A stretch of 64,000 nucleotides of DNA, taken from the NCBI GenBank assembly GCA_964516095.1, contig CAZEYS010000001.1:14280-78279 (forward strand), in the 5' to 3' direction. The notes under the pieces are model-generated. The model did no database searches, had not been told where the DNA came from, and worked only from the letters and a program-made list of their open reading frames with translations. Shown here one piece after another: positions 43,669 through 52,100 of the stretch. The position numbers were made by a program, and so were the translations under genes. Within the stretch, counting starts at the first letter, position 1. Each line of letters begins with the position of its first letter. Source of the DNA: Hydrogenothermus sp964516095 (GTDB lineage Bacteria > Aquificota > Aquificia > Aquificales > Hydrogenothermaceae).

Positions 43669-43750
43669 TGTATTATGGCTACCCTCCTAAAGGTTTAACC
43701 TACCAATTTACGCACTTCTAGGCACCTTTAAAAGGTGCCTCTTTTTATTT
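43669..43750 (+). ncRNA. Candidate small RNA or leader of about 80 nt
   Basis: A near-consensus promoter is followed by about 50 nt without a plausible gene, then a terminator. The body contains CCCTCCTAAAGG, which carries the CCUCCU anti-Shine-Dalgarno core, and a small palindrome AGGTTTAACCT. It could be an sRNA that pairs with ribosome sites, or an attenuator/riboswitch for kdsC downstream. I do not recognise it as a known family. Confidence 0.5.
43720..43748 (+). terminator. Rho-independent terminator of the small RNA
   Basis: AGGCACCTTT (43720-43729) pairs with AAAGGTGCCT (43731-43740) and is followed by CTTTTTATTTTT. This is the clearest intrinsic terminator in the window. Confidence 0.85.
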
Positions 43751-43800
43751 TTAAGCCATTACCTTTAATTTATATAGCACATCTATGAAGAGGTTGTCAA

Positions 43801-44328
43801 ATGCTAACCTTAGAAGAAAAAGCAAAAAAGATAAAAATGTTTCTTATGGATGTGGATGGTGTTTTAACAGACGGGAAAGTTATATACGACAGTAATGGCA
43901 ATGAAATAAAAGCTTTCAATGTAAGGGATGGTCTTGGTATAACGCTATTACATAAAGCAGGAATAAAGACTGGCATAATAACAGGCAGAAACTCACCTAT
44001 GGTAGAAAAAAGGGCAAACGAACTAAAAATAAATGAAGTTTTTCAAGGTAAAAATAAAAAAATAGAAAGTTACCAGCACATAAAAGAAAAGTACAACTTA
44101 AAAGATGAAGAGATACTTTATATAGGGGATGATTTAATAGATATTCCTATTTTAAAAAAAGTTGGTTTTCCTGTTTCTGTACATGATGCCCCTGAGATAG
44201 TAAAAAAATACTGTATATATATAACTAAAAAGAGAGGAGGAGAAGGGGCTGTCAGAGAAACTGTTGAGTTTTTATTGAAACTGCAAAATAGATATGAAGA
44301 TATAATAGAGGAGTTTTTAAATGATTGA
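43801..44328 (+). CDS. kdsC: 3-deoxy-D-manno-octulosonate 8-phosphate phosphatase
   Basis: The HAD-family enzyme makes KDO for lipopolysaccharide core. It lacks a cap and works as a tetramer. Motifs: MDVDGVLTDGKVIYDSNG, KAFNVRDGLGI, GIITGRNSPMVEKRA and YIGDDLIDIPILKKVG. Length 175 residues is normal. It overlaps the downstream methyltransferase by 8 nt. Confidence 0.95.
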   Translation: MLTLEEKAKKIKMFLMDVDGVLTDGKVIYDSNGNEIKAFNVRDGLGITLLHKAGIKTGIITGRNSPMVEKRANELKINEVFQGKNKKIESYQHIKEKYNLKDEEILYIGDDLIDIPILKKVGFPVSVHDAPEIVKKYCIYITKKRGGEGAVRETVEFLLKLQNRYEDIIEEFLND

Positions 44329-44866
44329 AGACAGAAAACGATGGAATGAAAGGTACATTTCTCAAAAATTTCCTGAAGAACCTTCTGAAATAGTAAAAAG
44401 GTTTTATAAACTGGCAAGTCCTGGGAAAGCTTTAGATATAGCATCTGGAACAGGCAGAAATGCTGTTTTTTTACAGGAAAAAGGATTTGAAGTTGATGCT
44501 GTTGATATATCAGATGTGGCATTAAAAATTTTAAAGGAGAAAAATTCGTCTATAAATACAATAAATATGGATCTGGATTATGCAGATTTACCGAAAGATA
44601 CTTACCAGTTGGTTTTAAACATAAACTTCCTAAATAGGAAGTTAATACCAAAGATTAAAGATTCATTAAAAAAAGGTGGAGTAATCATTTTTGAGACATT
44701 CATGTTAAATTCAAACGCCAAAACAAAAGATTTTTATCTTAGAGAAAATGAACTCATCCAATTATTCTTAGATTTTCATATTATTTATTATCAAGAATTT
44801 AATACAAAAAAGCATGATGGATCAGATGCTAAAAAGGCTTCTCTCGTTGCTATAAAAAAATGCTAA
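44321..44866 (+). CDS. Class I SAM-dependent methyltransferase (TehB-like size)
   Basis: 181 residues with the SAM-binding motif ALDIASGTGRNAVFLQEKG and the acidic loop VDAVDISDVA. The layout is that of small tellurite-resistance/thiopurine methyltransferase-like enzymes. The WNERYISQ opening is common to that group. Substrate unknown. It overlaps kdsC and the MATE gene. Confidence 0.8.
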   Translation: MIEDRKRWNERYISQKFPEEPSEIVKRFYKLASPGKALDIASGTGRNAVFLQEKGFEVDAVDISDVALKILKEKNSSINTINMDLDYADLPKDTYQLVLNINFLNRKLIPKIKDSLKKGGVIIFETFMLNSNAKTKDFYLRENELIQLFLDFHIIYYQEFNTKKHDGSDAKKASLVAIKKC

Positions 44867-46173
44867 ATACAGATTTAAAAAGAATCTTTTCTATAGCTTT
44901 ACCTGCAGCTTTAAATCAGTTTCTTGATATGTTTCAGGTTCTTGTAGATATGATTTTTATCGGAAGGATTTCTGCTGTTGCTATAGCCTCTGTAGGTCTA
45001 AGTATGAATCTGATAGGAACACTGTATGCTGTTATCTCTATTTTTAGTATTGGAACCAACGTTTTAGTGGCAAGATTTTTTGGAGCTAAAGATGAAAAAT
45101 CCTTATCTATAATAGTAGGAACGTCTCTAATAACTTCTTTTATAGTATCTCTGCCGATTACATTAGCTATTTTTTTTCTATCTAAAGAATTCTTTTTGGT
45201 TTTTGGAGACAACACCCTTATAGCAGAAACTGGAAGTGTTTATATGAAAATTGTTTCCCTCTCTATTCCATTTTTGTTTATAGGAGCCGTTCTTGTTTCC
45301 ACATCAAACGGTTTAGGAGATACTAAAACCCCTCTTTATATAGGTATAATAGGGAATATCCTAAATACCATTTTGGATTATATTTTAATCTTTGGGGAAT
45401 TTGGCTTTCCGGAACTTCAAGTAAAAGGTGCTGCAATAGCTACAACAACTGCTTATGTAGTTGAGGTTATAATATATCTATTTTTAGTATTTCATAAAAA
45501 AATATTTCAATTCAAACTCAAGTTTGATTTTCAAAAAGCTCTAAAATTACTTAAAATTGGTATTCCTGCAGGTATGGAAAGACTTATAATACAGGCATCT
45601 TTTATGGTATTTATCTGGATAATATCTTTGTACGGTACTTACGTTTTGGCTGGATATCAGGTTGGTTTGAGGATAGAGGGACTTGCTTTTATGCCTGGTT
45701 TTGGGTTTTCTATAGCTGCTATGACTTTAGTTGGACAGTTTTTAGGAGCAAAAAGACCAGATTTGGCTCATAAATTCGCAATAAAAACAGCAGTTATAGC
45801 TGGTATTATTATGCAAATAATAGGTCTGTTTCTCTTTTTATTTCCAGAAGATATAGCTTCATTGTTTACAAACGATTTAAGAACTATTAAGGAGGCCAGT
45901 ATATATCTGAAGATTGTTGCCCTTTCACAGTTCCCTTTAGCTATAGACTTTGTTTTAAGTGGGGCACTAAGAGGAGCTGGTGCAACGAAAACTTCCTTAC
46001 TGGTGAATACTGCAAGTTTGTGGTTTTTTAGGATTTTACCTGCCCTAATTATGACTTTTTTTACACAAAATATAATTTATGTATATCTAATAATGCTATT
46101 AGAGACCTATATAAAAGGGTACATTATATGGTATATTTTTCAAAAAGGTAAATGGAAAGAGGTGAGGGTTTAA
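44860..46173 (+). CDS. MATE-family multidrug/sodium antiporter
   Basis: 437 residues, about 12 membrane helices in two homologous halves with the MATE pattern (LPAALNQFLDMFQVLVDMIF opening, then FLGAKRPDLAHK in the second half, matching the FGAKDEKS loop of the first). It exports cationic compounds in exchange for Na+ or H+. Overlaps the methyltransferase by 7 nt; the next gene starts on its stop codon (TAATG). Confidence 0.9.
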   Translation: MLNTDLKRIFSIALPAALNQFLDMFQVLVDMIFIGRISAVAIASVGLSMNLIGTLYAVISIFSIGTNVLVARFFGAKDEKSLSIIVGTSLITSFIVSLPITLAIFFLSKEFFLVFGDNTLIAETGSVYMKIVSLSIPFLFIGAVLVSTSNGLGDTKTPLYIGIIGNILNTILDYILIFGEFGFPELQVKGAAIATTTAYVVEVIIYLFLVFHKKIFQFKLKFDFQKALKLLKIGIPAGMERLIIQASFMVFIWIISLYGTYVLAGYQVGLRIEGLAFMPGFGFSIAAMTLVGQFLGAKRPDLAHKFAIKTAVIAGIIMQIIGLFLFLFPEDIASLFTNDLRTIKEASIYLKIVALSQFPLAIDFVLSGALRGAGATKTSLLVNTASLWFFRILPALIMTFFTQNIIYVYLIMLLETYIKGYIIWYIFQKGKWKEVRV

Positions 46174-46508
46174 TGCAATCTTCTGAAAATGATGCTTTAA
46201 AAGAGGCTGAAAAGCTAAACGAATTTGTTACAAATCCTAAAGAAAAAATAAAAGAAATAGAAAACAAGTTCCTTAAATACAAAAATAAAACCAAAGAAAC
46301 TATAAAACAGATTTTGCCAGACAAAGTAAAGCCTATAATGGAAGGAGACACAGGTGATATAGTCCTTATAGTAATAGCTGCTTTGATACTTTTTGTTATA
46401 CTTAAAATCCTTGACTTAGCTATAAAAATTATAATTAGAGTTATATTCATTGTTTCGATAATTTTAGCTATGTATCTTTTATATCAAAAATATACAGGTG
46501 GTGGATAA
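46173..46508 (+). CDS. Small membrane protein with N-terminal coiled coil
   Basis: 111 residues from ATG 46173: a charged helical N terminus of about 60 residues, then two hydrophobic segments (VLIVIAALILFVILKIL; IIIRVIFIVSIILAMYLLY). I prefer this start over 46152 because it is coupled to the MATE stop. The DNA ligase follows by one base. No family recognised. Confidence 0.6.
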   Translation: MQSSENDALKEAEKLNEFVTNPKEKIKEIENKFLKYKNKTKETIKQILPDKVKPIMEGDTGDIVLIVIAALILFVILKILDLAIKIIIRVIFIVSIILAMYLLYQKYTGGG

Positions 46509-46509
46509 G

Positions 46510-48258
46510 ATGAAATATATAGATGTAGCTAATTTCTACGCCAAGGTAGAGGCAACAACATCTCGTATAAAAATGATAAATTTACTTGCAAATCTATTTA
46601 AAATCACACCTAAAAATCTTATTGATAAGATTGTATATCTTTCAATAGGAAAGATAGCTCCTGAGTATACAGGATTAGATTACAATTTCAGTGAAAAATC
46701 AGCTATAAATTCCCTGTCAAAAGTTTTAAATATTCCTGCCTCTGAAATAGAAAAAAAAGCAATAGAAGTAGGAGACCTTGGAGAAGCAGCAAAACAGCTG
46801 TATGAAGAAAAAAGTATATCAAATGAACCAACTTTAGAAGTGGAAGAAGTATACTCAACCTTAAGAAAGATAGCTGAAACGTCTGGTTATGGTTCTACCA
46901 CGAAGAAGATGGAACTTTTTATAAACCTATTGAAAAAGGCAACCCCTTTAGAAGTAAAGTACTTGATAAGAACTATACTTGAGAGATTAAGACTTGGGAT
47001 TGGTGATAACACAATTATGGATGCACTTGCAGTTGCATTTACTGGAAACCAAAAAAATAGAGAAATAATAGAAAGAGCTTACAATCTAACCTCAGACCTG
47101 GGCTATGTCGCTAAAGTACTGGTGGAGGAAGGCTTAGAAGGAGTAAAAAAGATAAAAATACAGATAGGTAGACCTGTAAGACCTATGTTGGCAGAACGTC
47201 TGTCTGTACCAGTTTTAATCTTACAAAAGTTAGGAGGAAAGGCTGGTGCAGAGTACAAATATGATGGAGAAAGAATTCAGGTTCACAGAAAAGGTGATGA
47301 GTTTTATCTATTTTCAAGAAGGCTAGAAAATATTACCCACCAGTTTCCAGATTTAATAGAGTTTTTAAAAGAAGCAACTCCTGAGGAATACATTTTAGAA
47401 CTTGAAGCAGTAGTAATTGACCCTAATTCAGGGGCTATAAGACCTTTTCAAGATCTAATGAATAGACGAGTTAAATATGTAACAAGATTTCATATAATGA
47501 AATATCCTGTTGCTGGTTTTATATTTGATATTATTTACTTAAATGGTAAAGACTTAACATTAAAACCATATCCAGAAAGAAGGAAGATCCTTGAAGAAAA
47601 CATAAAACTGACTGATAGAATTAATCTAGCCACTAGAAAAATAGTTGATAATGTTGATGATTTGGAAAGATTTTTCCTTGAGGCTATAGAAAATGGATGT
47701 GAAGGATTAGTATGTAAATCTCTTAAAAAAGACTCGATTTATCAAGCTGGTAAGAGGGGATATTTATGGATTAAGTACAAAAGAGACTACAAATCCCATC
47801 TCGCTGATACCCTTGACCTGGTTGTTGTTGGTGCATTTTACGGAAAAGGCCAAAGAGCCCAATATTTTGGTTCCCTTTTAATGGCTTGTTATGATCCTGA
47901 AACAGACCAATTTAAAACTGTATGTAAGGTAGGTTCAGGTTTTACAGAAGACGATTTTAAAAAACTAGATGAAATACTATCAGAACATCAAATAGAACAT
48001 AAACATCCTCGTGTAAACTCTATTTTAACAGCTGATATATGGTATGAACCTTTTTTAGTTTTAGAAATAACAGGGGCAGAACTTACGTTAAGCCCTGTTC
48101 ATACCTGCGCATGGGATAAAATCAAAGTAAACAGAGGTTTAGGACTAAGGTTTCCACGATTTACAGGAAGATATAGATTTGATAAAAGACCAGAAGATGC
48201 CACAACAGAACAGGAAATAATTGAAATGTATCTAAATCAAGTTAAAATTAAAGTATAA
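46510..48258 (+). CDS. lig: ATP-dependent DNA ligase, archaeal type
   Basis: The replicative-type ligase seals nicks using ATP. N-terminal DNA-binding domain (to about residue 225), then the adenylation domain with lysine nucleophile in AEYKYDGERIQVHRKG, and an OB domain with the RFPRFTGRYR segment. At 582 residues it matches archaeal and Aquifex-type enzymes, not short bacterial LigD-type ones. I chose ATG 46510, as the GTG at 46498 would run into the preceding stop. Archaeal affinity suggests transfer. Confidence 0.93.
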   Translation: MKYIDVANFYAKVEATTSRIKMINLLANLFKITPKNLIDKIVYLSIGKIAPEYTGLDYNFSEKSAINSLSKVLNIPASEIEKKAIEVGDLGEAAKQLYEEKSISNEPTLEVEEVYSTLRKIAETSGYGSTTKKMELFINLLKKATPLEVKYLIRTILERLRLGIGDNTIMDALAVAFTGNQKNREIIERAYNLTSDLGYVAKVLVEEGLEGVKKIKIQIGRPVRPMLAERLSVPVLILQKLGGKAGAEYKYDGERIQVHRKGDEFYLFSRRLENITHQFPDLIEFLKEATPEEYILELEAVVIDPNSGAIRPFQDLMNRRVKYVTRFHIMKYPVAGFIFDIIYLNGKDLTLKPYPERRKILEENIKLTDRINLATRKIVDNVDDLERFFLEAIENGCEGLVCKSLKKDSIYQAGKRGYLWIKYKRDYKSHLADTLDLVVVGAFYGKGQRAQYFGSLLMACYDPETDQFKTVCKVGSGFTEDDFKKLDEILSEHQIEHKHPRVNSILTADIWYEPFLVLEITGAELTLSPVHTCAWDKIKVNRGLGLRFPRFTGRYRFDKRPEDATTEQEIIEMYLNQVKIKV

Positions 48259-48289
48259 TAAGAAAAAATTTAAACAGAGGTAGTTAAAA

Positions 48290-48718
48290 ATGGATGATAA
48301 AAAACTTAGGACAAACCCTTTTATGACAAATATGAAATATCTTCAAGATTTCAAAGAAGAAACAGAATTTGAAAGAATATTAAAACTTCTTACAGTTCCA
48401 GCTAAAAGTGGTATATATATTTCAAGAATAGATATACAAAAACTCGCAAAATCCATAGGTGTTGATGTTCCAATTAGAGAAAGAAAAGAGATGTTAAAAG
48501 ATATATTCCATTATGCAAAACAGATGGATAAGATGGTCGATATGATTGATAATCTAATAAATTATGTAGATTACAGAATAAAGCAGTATCAAGAGGTAGA
48601 GGATAACTTCCCTAAAAGCAGAAAAATTACCCAAAAATGGATAAAATTGGCAGAAAGAACAAGAAAAATCTTGGAAAATATGAAAAAGGAAGCCCAGATG
48701 CTGAAAGATATATACTAA
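48290..48718 (+). CDS. Helix-rich protein of unknown function
   Basis: 142 residues with a predicted coiled C-terminal half (VDMIDNLINYVDYRIKQYQE). No recognised motif. AGAGGTAG is a fair ribosome site. The stop overlaps the convergent mnmA stop region by 4 bp. Confidence 0.55.
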   Translation: MDDKKLRTNPFMTNMKYLQDFKEETEFERILKLLTVPAKSGIYISRIDIQKLAKSIGVDVPIRERKEMLKDIFHYAKQMDKMVDMIDNLINYVDYRIKQYQEVEDNFPKSRKITQKWIKLAERTRKILENMKKEAQMLKDIY

Positions 48719-49776
48719 CTCTCTATTATCCCACCACCTAACAGAATATCATCCTTATAAACAGCCAGTATCTGACCAGGTGCAAATCTGGCTGTAGGTT
48801 CTTTTAATTTAAAAATAAACTTGTCTCCTTTCCTTTTAAAATCTTCTACATCAATGGGAGTTTGTCTGTATCTTCCTTGTATCTTTAAAGAACCGTTCCA
48901 TTTTTCTATAGGTAGATGAAAGTTAAAATTCGAAACCTTTACCGTGTCTTGCAGGAGAAATTTGTCTTCTCCGACTATTAGAATATTTTTTTCTGGTATT
49001 TTGTCTATAACGTATAAAGGTTTGTGCCATCTTATCCCAAGACCTTTTCTCTGTCCAATGGTATAATGAACAAGTCCTTTATGCTTTCCTAATTTTTTAC
49101 CTGTTATATGTATAATGTCTCCTTCTTCTATGTCAAAAGCATTAGTTTCTTCTATGTACTCGGCAGGCGTTCTACCTGCTGTGAAACAAATTTCAAAACT
49201 CTCCTTTTTTTTGGCTACTGGAAGCCCATATTTTTCTGCTATTTTACGAACTTCATCTTTTGTTAAATCTTGTAGAGGAAATATAAGCCCATTTATTACG
49301 TCTCTTTCTACCAATGCCATGAAATATGATTGGTCTTTTTTTGTATCTGTGGCTTTTTTTAAAAGTTTATAGCCATCAATATCTACAGTTTTTATATAAT
49401 GTCCTGTAGCCATATAATCAGCATTAAAAATGGCTTTTGCGTATTTGTATAATTTTCCTGTTTTTACTTCTCTATTACAGATACTACATGGATTAGGCGT
49501 TTTCCCAGTTTTAAGTTCATTTATAAAATAATCTATAACTTTTCCTTTGAACTCTTTTTCCCAGTCTAAAGTGTAATGCTCTATACCTAAAAAATTAGCT
49601 ACCTTTTTAGCATCTTTTATATCTTGTGGTGAACAGCAAACCTGAATATTCTCAGAACAAGATTGTGGAGAAGATAGTTTTAACGTTACTCCTATTACGT
49701 CATATCCTTTTTCTTTGAGGAGCAGAGCAGCCACAGAACTGTCTACTCCTCCACTCATCCCAACTACAATCCTCAT
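48715..49776 (-). CDS. mnmA: tRNA-specific 2-thiouridylase
   Basis: MnmA thiolates U34 of Glu, Gln and Lys tRNAs. It has the PP-loop SGGVDSSVAALLL, catalytic cysteines in PNPCSICNREVK and EICFTAGR, and the GQRKGLG segment. Length 353 is normal. It lies directly after pilC (adjacent bases), an unusual grouping with pilus motors that may only reflect compaction. Confidence 0.96.
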   Translation of the reverse strand: MRIVVGMSGGVDSSVAALLLKEKGYDVIGVTLKLSSPQSCSENIQVCCSPQDIKDAKKVANFLGIEHYTLDWEKEFKGKVIDYFINELKTGKTPNPCSICNREVKTGKLYKYAKAIFNADYMATGHYIKTVDIDGYKLLKKATDTKKDQSYFMALVERDVINGLIFPLQDLTKDEVRKIAEKYGLPVAKKKESFEICFTAGRTPAEYIEETNAFDIEEGDIIHITGKKLGKHKGLVHYTIGQRKGLGIRWHKPLYVIDKIPEKNILIVGEDKFLLQDTVKVSNFNFHLPIEKWNGSLKIQGRYRQTPIDVEDFKRKGDKFIFKLKEPTARFAPGQILAVYKDDILLGGGIIES

Positions 49777-51000
49777 TTATTTAGCAATCAGATCTCCCAT
49801 TTTGAATATTGGTAGATAAAGAGCTATAATTATGAAACCAACTATTCCACCTATAAATACCATCAGTAATGGTTCAATTGTAGATAGTAAACCATCAACT
49901 GCTCTATCAACTTCATCTTCAAAGAACTCTGCAATTGTATCCAACATATCATCTATTCTACCTGTCTCTTCACCTACCTTAAGCATAGAAATGAAGATAG
50001 GAGGAAATAACTTTTTATCAAGGGAAGACCATAAAGGCCTACCCTGTTCAACAGCATCCCTTGTTTTTAATATGGCTTCTTCAATGATAACATTACCAGT
50101 TGTTTTAGAAGCTATTTCTAAAGCCCTAATTATAGGTACCCCTCCAGAAATCAGGGTAGCAAATGTTCTTGAAAATTTAGCTATCGCTCCTTTGAGAAAT
50201 ATATTTCCTAAAAGAGGTATTTTTAACATTATACGATGGTATATTTTCTTTCCAATTTTAGTTTTATAAAAGTAAGAGTTTAGTCCCACAAAAGCAAATG
50301 TAAAAATCACTATATATAATATGTTTTCCTTAAGGCTGTTACTCATATTAATTAAAAGCTGAGTTAAAACTGGAAGATGAGCACCCATTCCTTCGTATAA
50401 TTTGGCGAATGTGGGAACTATAAATGTGAGTATTCCTATAACTATTAAAGTTGCAATAACAAGTACTGCTGTTGGATACCAGGAAGCACTGATGATTTTT
50501 CTTTTAATGGCTGCAATCTTTTCATAGTATTTGGATGCTCGTTGAAGTATTATATCCAGATTACCTGATTCTTCAGCAGCTTCAATTAGATTTACTAAAA
50601 ATTCAGGAAATACTTTTGGATGTTTGGCCATAGCTTTAGCCAAAGACATCCCACTTAACACATCATCTCTTACTGCATACAAAGCCTTAGCAAGGGTTGG
50701 ATTTGGAGTTTGCTCTGCTATGATTTCGAGGGCTTCTGCAATGCCCACACCTGCTGCTATCATTACACCAAGTTGTCGTGTAAATAAAGCAAGGTCCTTT
50801 TCCTTTACTTTTCCTCCAAAAAGAGAAAAGCTATTCTTTTTCTTTTTCTCCTCTTCTTTAAAGTCTAAAAGTTTTACAACAATTTCTTTTAGGCCTTGTG
50901 CTTTTAGTTTATCTTCAGCTTCAGCCGGTGACTGAGCATCTATTAAACCAATTTTTAAAACCCCATAACTATCTCTTGCTTTGTAGTGGAATTTTGGCAT
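49777..51000 (-). CDS. pilC: Type IV pilus inner-membrane platform protein PilC
   Basis: 407 residues, two GspF domains (about 75-195 and 275-395), each with a PilC signature, and three membrane helices (VIATLIVIGILTFIVPTFA, IVIFTFAFVGLN, VFIGGIVGFIIIALYLPIF). It links the cytoplasmic motors to the pilus base. Follows pilT by 1 bp. Confidence 0.95.
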   Translation of the reverse strand: MPKFHYKARDSYGVLKIGLIDAQSPAEAEDKLKAQGLKEIVVKLLDFKEEEKKKKNSFSLFGGKVKEKDLALFTRQLGVMIAAGVGIAEALEIIAEQTPNPTLAKALYAVRDDVLSGMSLAKAMAKHPKVFPEFLVNLIEAAEESGNLDIILQRASKYYEKIAAIKRKIISASWYPTAVLVIATLIVIGILTFIVPTFAKLYEGMGAHLPVLTQLLINMSNSLKENILYIVIFTFAFVGLNSYFYKTKIGKKIYHRIMLKIPLLGNIFLKGAIAKFSRTFATLISGGVPIIRALEIASKTTGNVIIEEAILKTRDAVEQGRPLWSSLDKKLFPPIFISMLKVGEETGRIDDMLDTIAEFFEDEVDRAVDGLLSTIEPLLMVFIGGIVGFIIIALYLPIFKMGDLIAK

Positions 51001-51001
51001 T

Positions 51002-52084
51002 TTATATACCTCTCATACCTAACATCCGTCTTAATTCTTGAGGGTCGGGAGATATTTTTAAAGCATCTTCTAAAGTTATTAATCCTTCTTTTAAAGCTTT
51101 CAAAATAGACTGATTCATGGTCTGCATACCAGATTCAGCCTGTCCTGCTTGCATTAAACCATAAATTTGGTGGATTTTGTTTTCTCTTATTAAATTTCTT
51201 ATTGCTGTATTTGGTATGAGAACTTCATGGATTAGAACTCTACCTCCACCAACTTTAGGTACTAATCTCTGTGATATTACACCCTGCAAAACAAAACTGA
51301 GCTCAGTTCTTATCTGGTCTTGTTCATGCTCAGGGAAAACGTTAACTATACGATTTATAGTTTGAATTGCCGTATTTGTATGTAAAGTTCCAAATACCAG
51401 GTGTCCTGTTTCAGCTGCAGTTAATGCTGCTCTTATTGTTTCAAGGTCTCTCATTTCCCCTACTAAAATTACATCTGGGTCTTCTCTTAATGCATATTTT
51501 AGAGCTATTGAGAACCCATTTGTATCGTTACCAACTTCTCTTTGTGATACAACAGACTTTTTATGTGGGAATAGATATTCAATTGGATCTTCTATAGTTA
51601 TGATATGATATTCAAAATTTGAATCTATATAATCTATCATAGATGCTAAAGTAGTAGTTTTACCAGAACCTGTAGGCCCTGTTACAAGAACCAGTCCCAT
51701 ACTTTTATGACATAATTCTTTAACTGAAGGAATAAGGCCCAGCTCTTCCATAGGTTTTATTTCATAGGGTAATCTTCTCAATGCAGCTGCGACTGTTCCT
51801 CTCTGTCTGTAGACGTTAACTCTAAATCTACCTATATTTCTCATACCTATTGAGAAATCCACTTCATGTTGTTCCTCATATACCCTTCTTTGCTTTTCAC
51901 TCATTATAGAGTAGATTAGGGATTGGGTATCTTTTGGAAGTAAAACTGGGTACTGGGTAAGGTAAACTATTTTTCCATCTATCCTTAAGGCTGGTGGCGC
52001 CCCAGCAACTATATGAATATCTGAAGCATTTGTTTTTACAGCCTCTTGGGCAATCACATCTAAAGTTAAATCTTTATTCTCCAT
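51002..52084 (-). CDS. pilT: Type IV pilus retraction ATPase PilT
   Basis: Walker A GPTGSGKTTTLASM, Asp box/Walker B (EDPIEYLF, VILVGEMRDLETI), His box FGTLHTNTAI, and the PilT-specific AIRNLIRE motif near the C terminus (NTAIRNLIRENK). Length 360 is typical. It powers pilus disassembly in twitching motility and DNA uptake. Second gene of pilB-pilT-pilC. Confidence 0.96.
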   Translation of the reverse strand: MENKDLTLDVIAQEAVKTNASDIHIVAGAPPALRIDGKIVYLTQYPVLLPKDTQSLIYSIMSEKQRRVYEEQHEVDFSIGMRNIGRFRVNVYRQRGTVAAALRRLPYEIKPMEELGLIPSVKELCHKSMGLVLVTGPTGSGKTTTLASMIDYIDSNFEYHIITIEDPIEYLFPHKKSVVSQREVGNDTNGFSIALKYALREDPDVILVGEMRDLETIRAALTAAETGHLVFGTLHTNTAIQTINRIVNVFPEHEQDQIRTELSFVLQGVISQRLVPKVGGGRVLIHEVLIPNTAIRNLIRENKIHQIYGLMQAGQAESGMQTMNQSILKALKEGLITLEDALKISPDPQELRRMLGMRGI

Positions 52085-52100
52085 AAATACTTACCCCTGT

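Noticed and set aside
43681..43750. Known riboswitch (SAM, preQ1, TPP, glycine)
   Set aside because: I compared the conserved cores I remember and found no match; kept only as an unassigned small RNA or leader.
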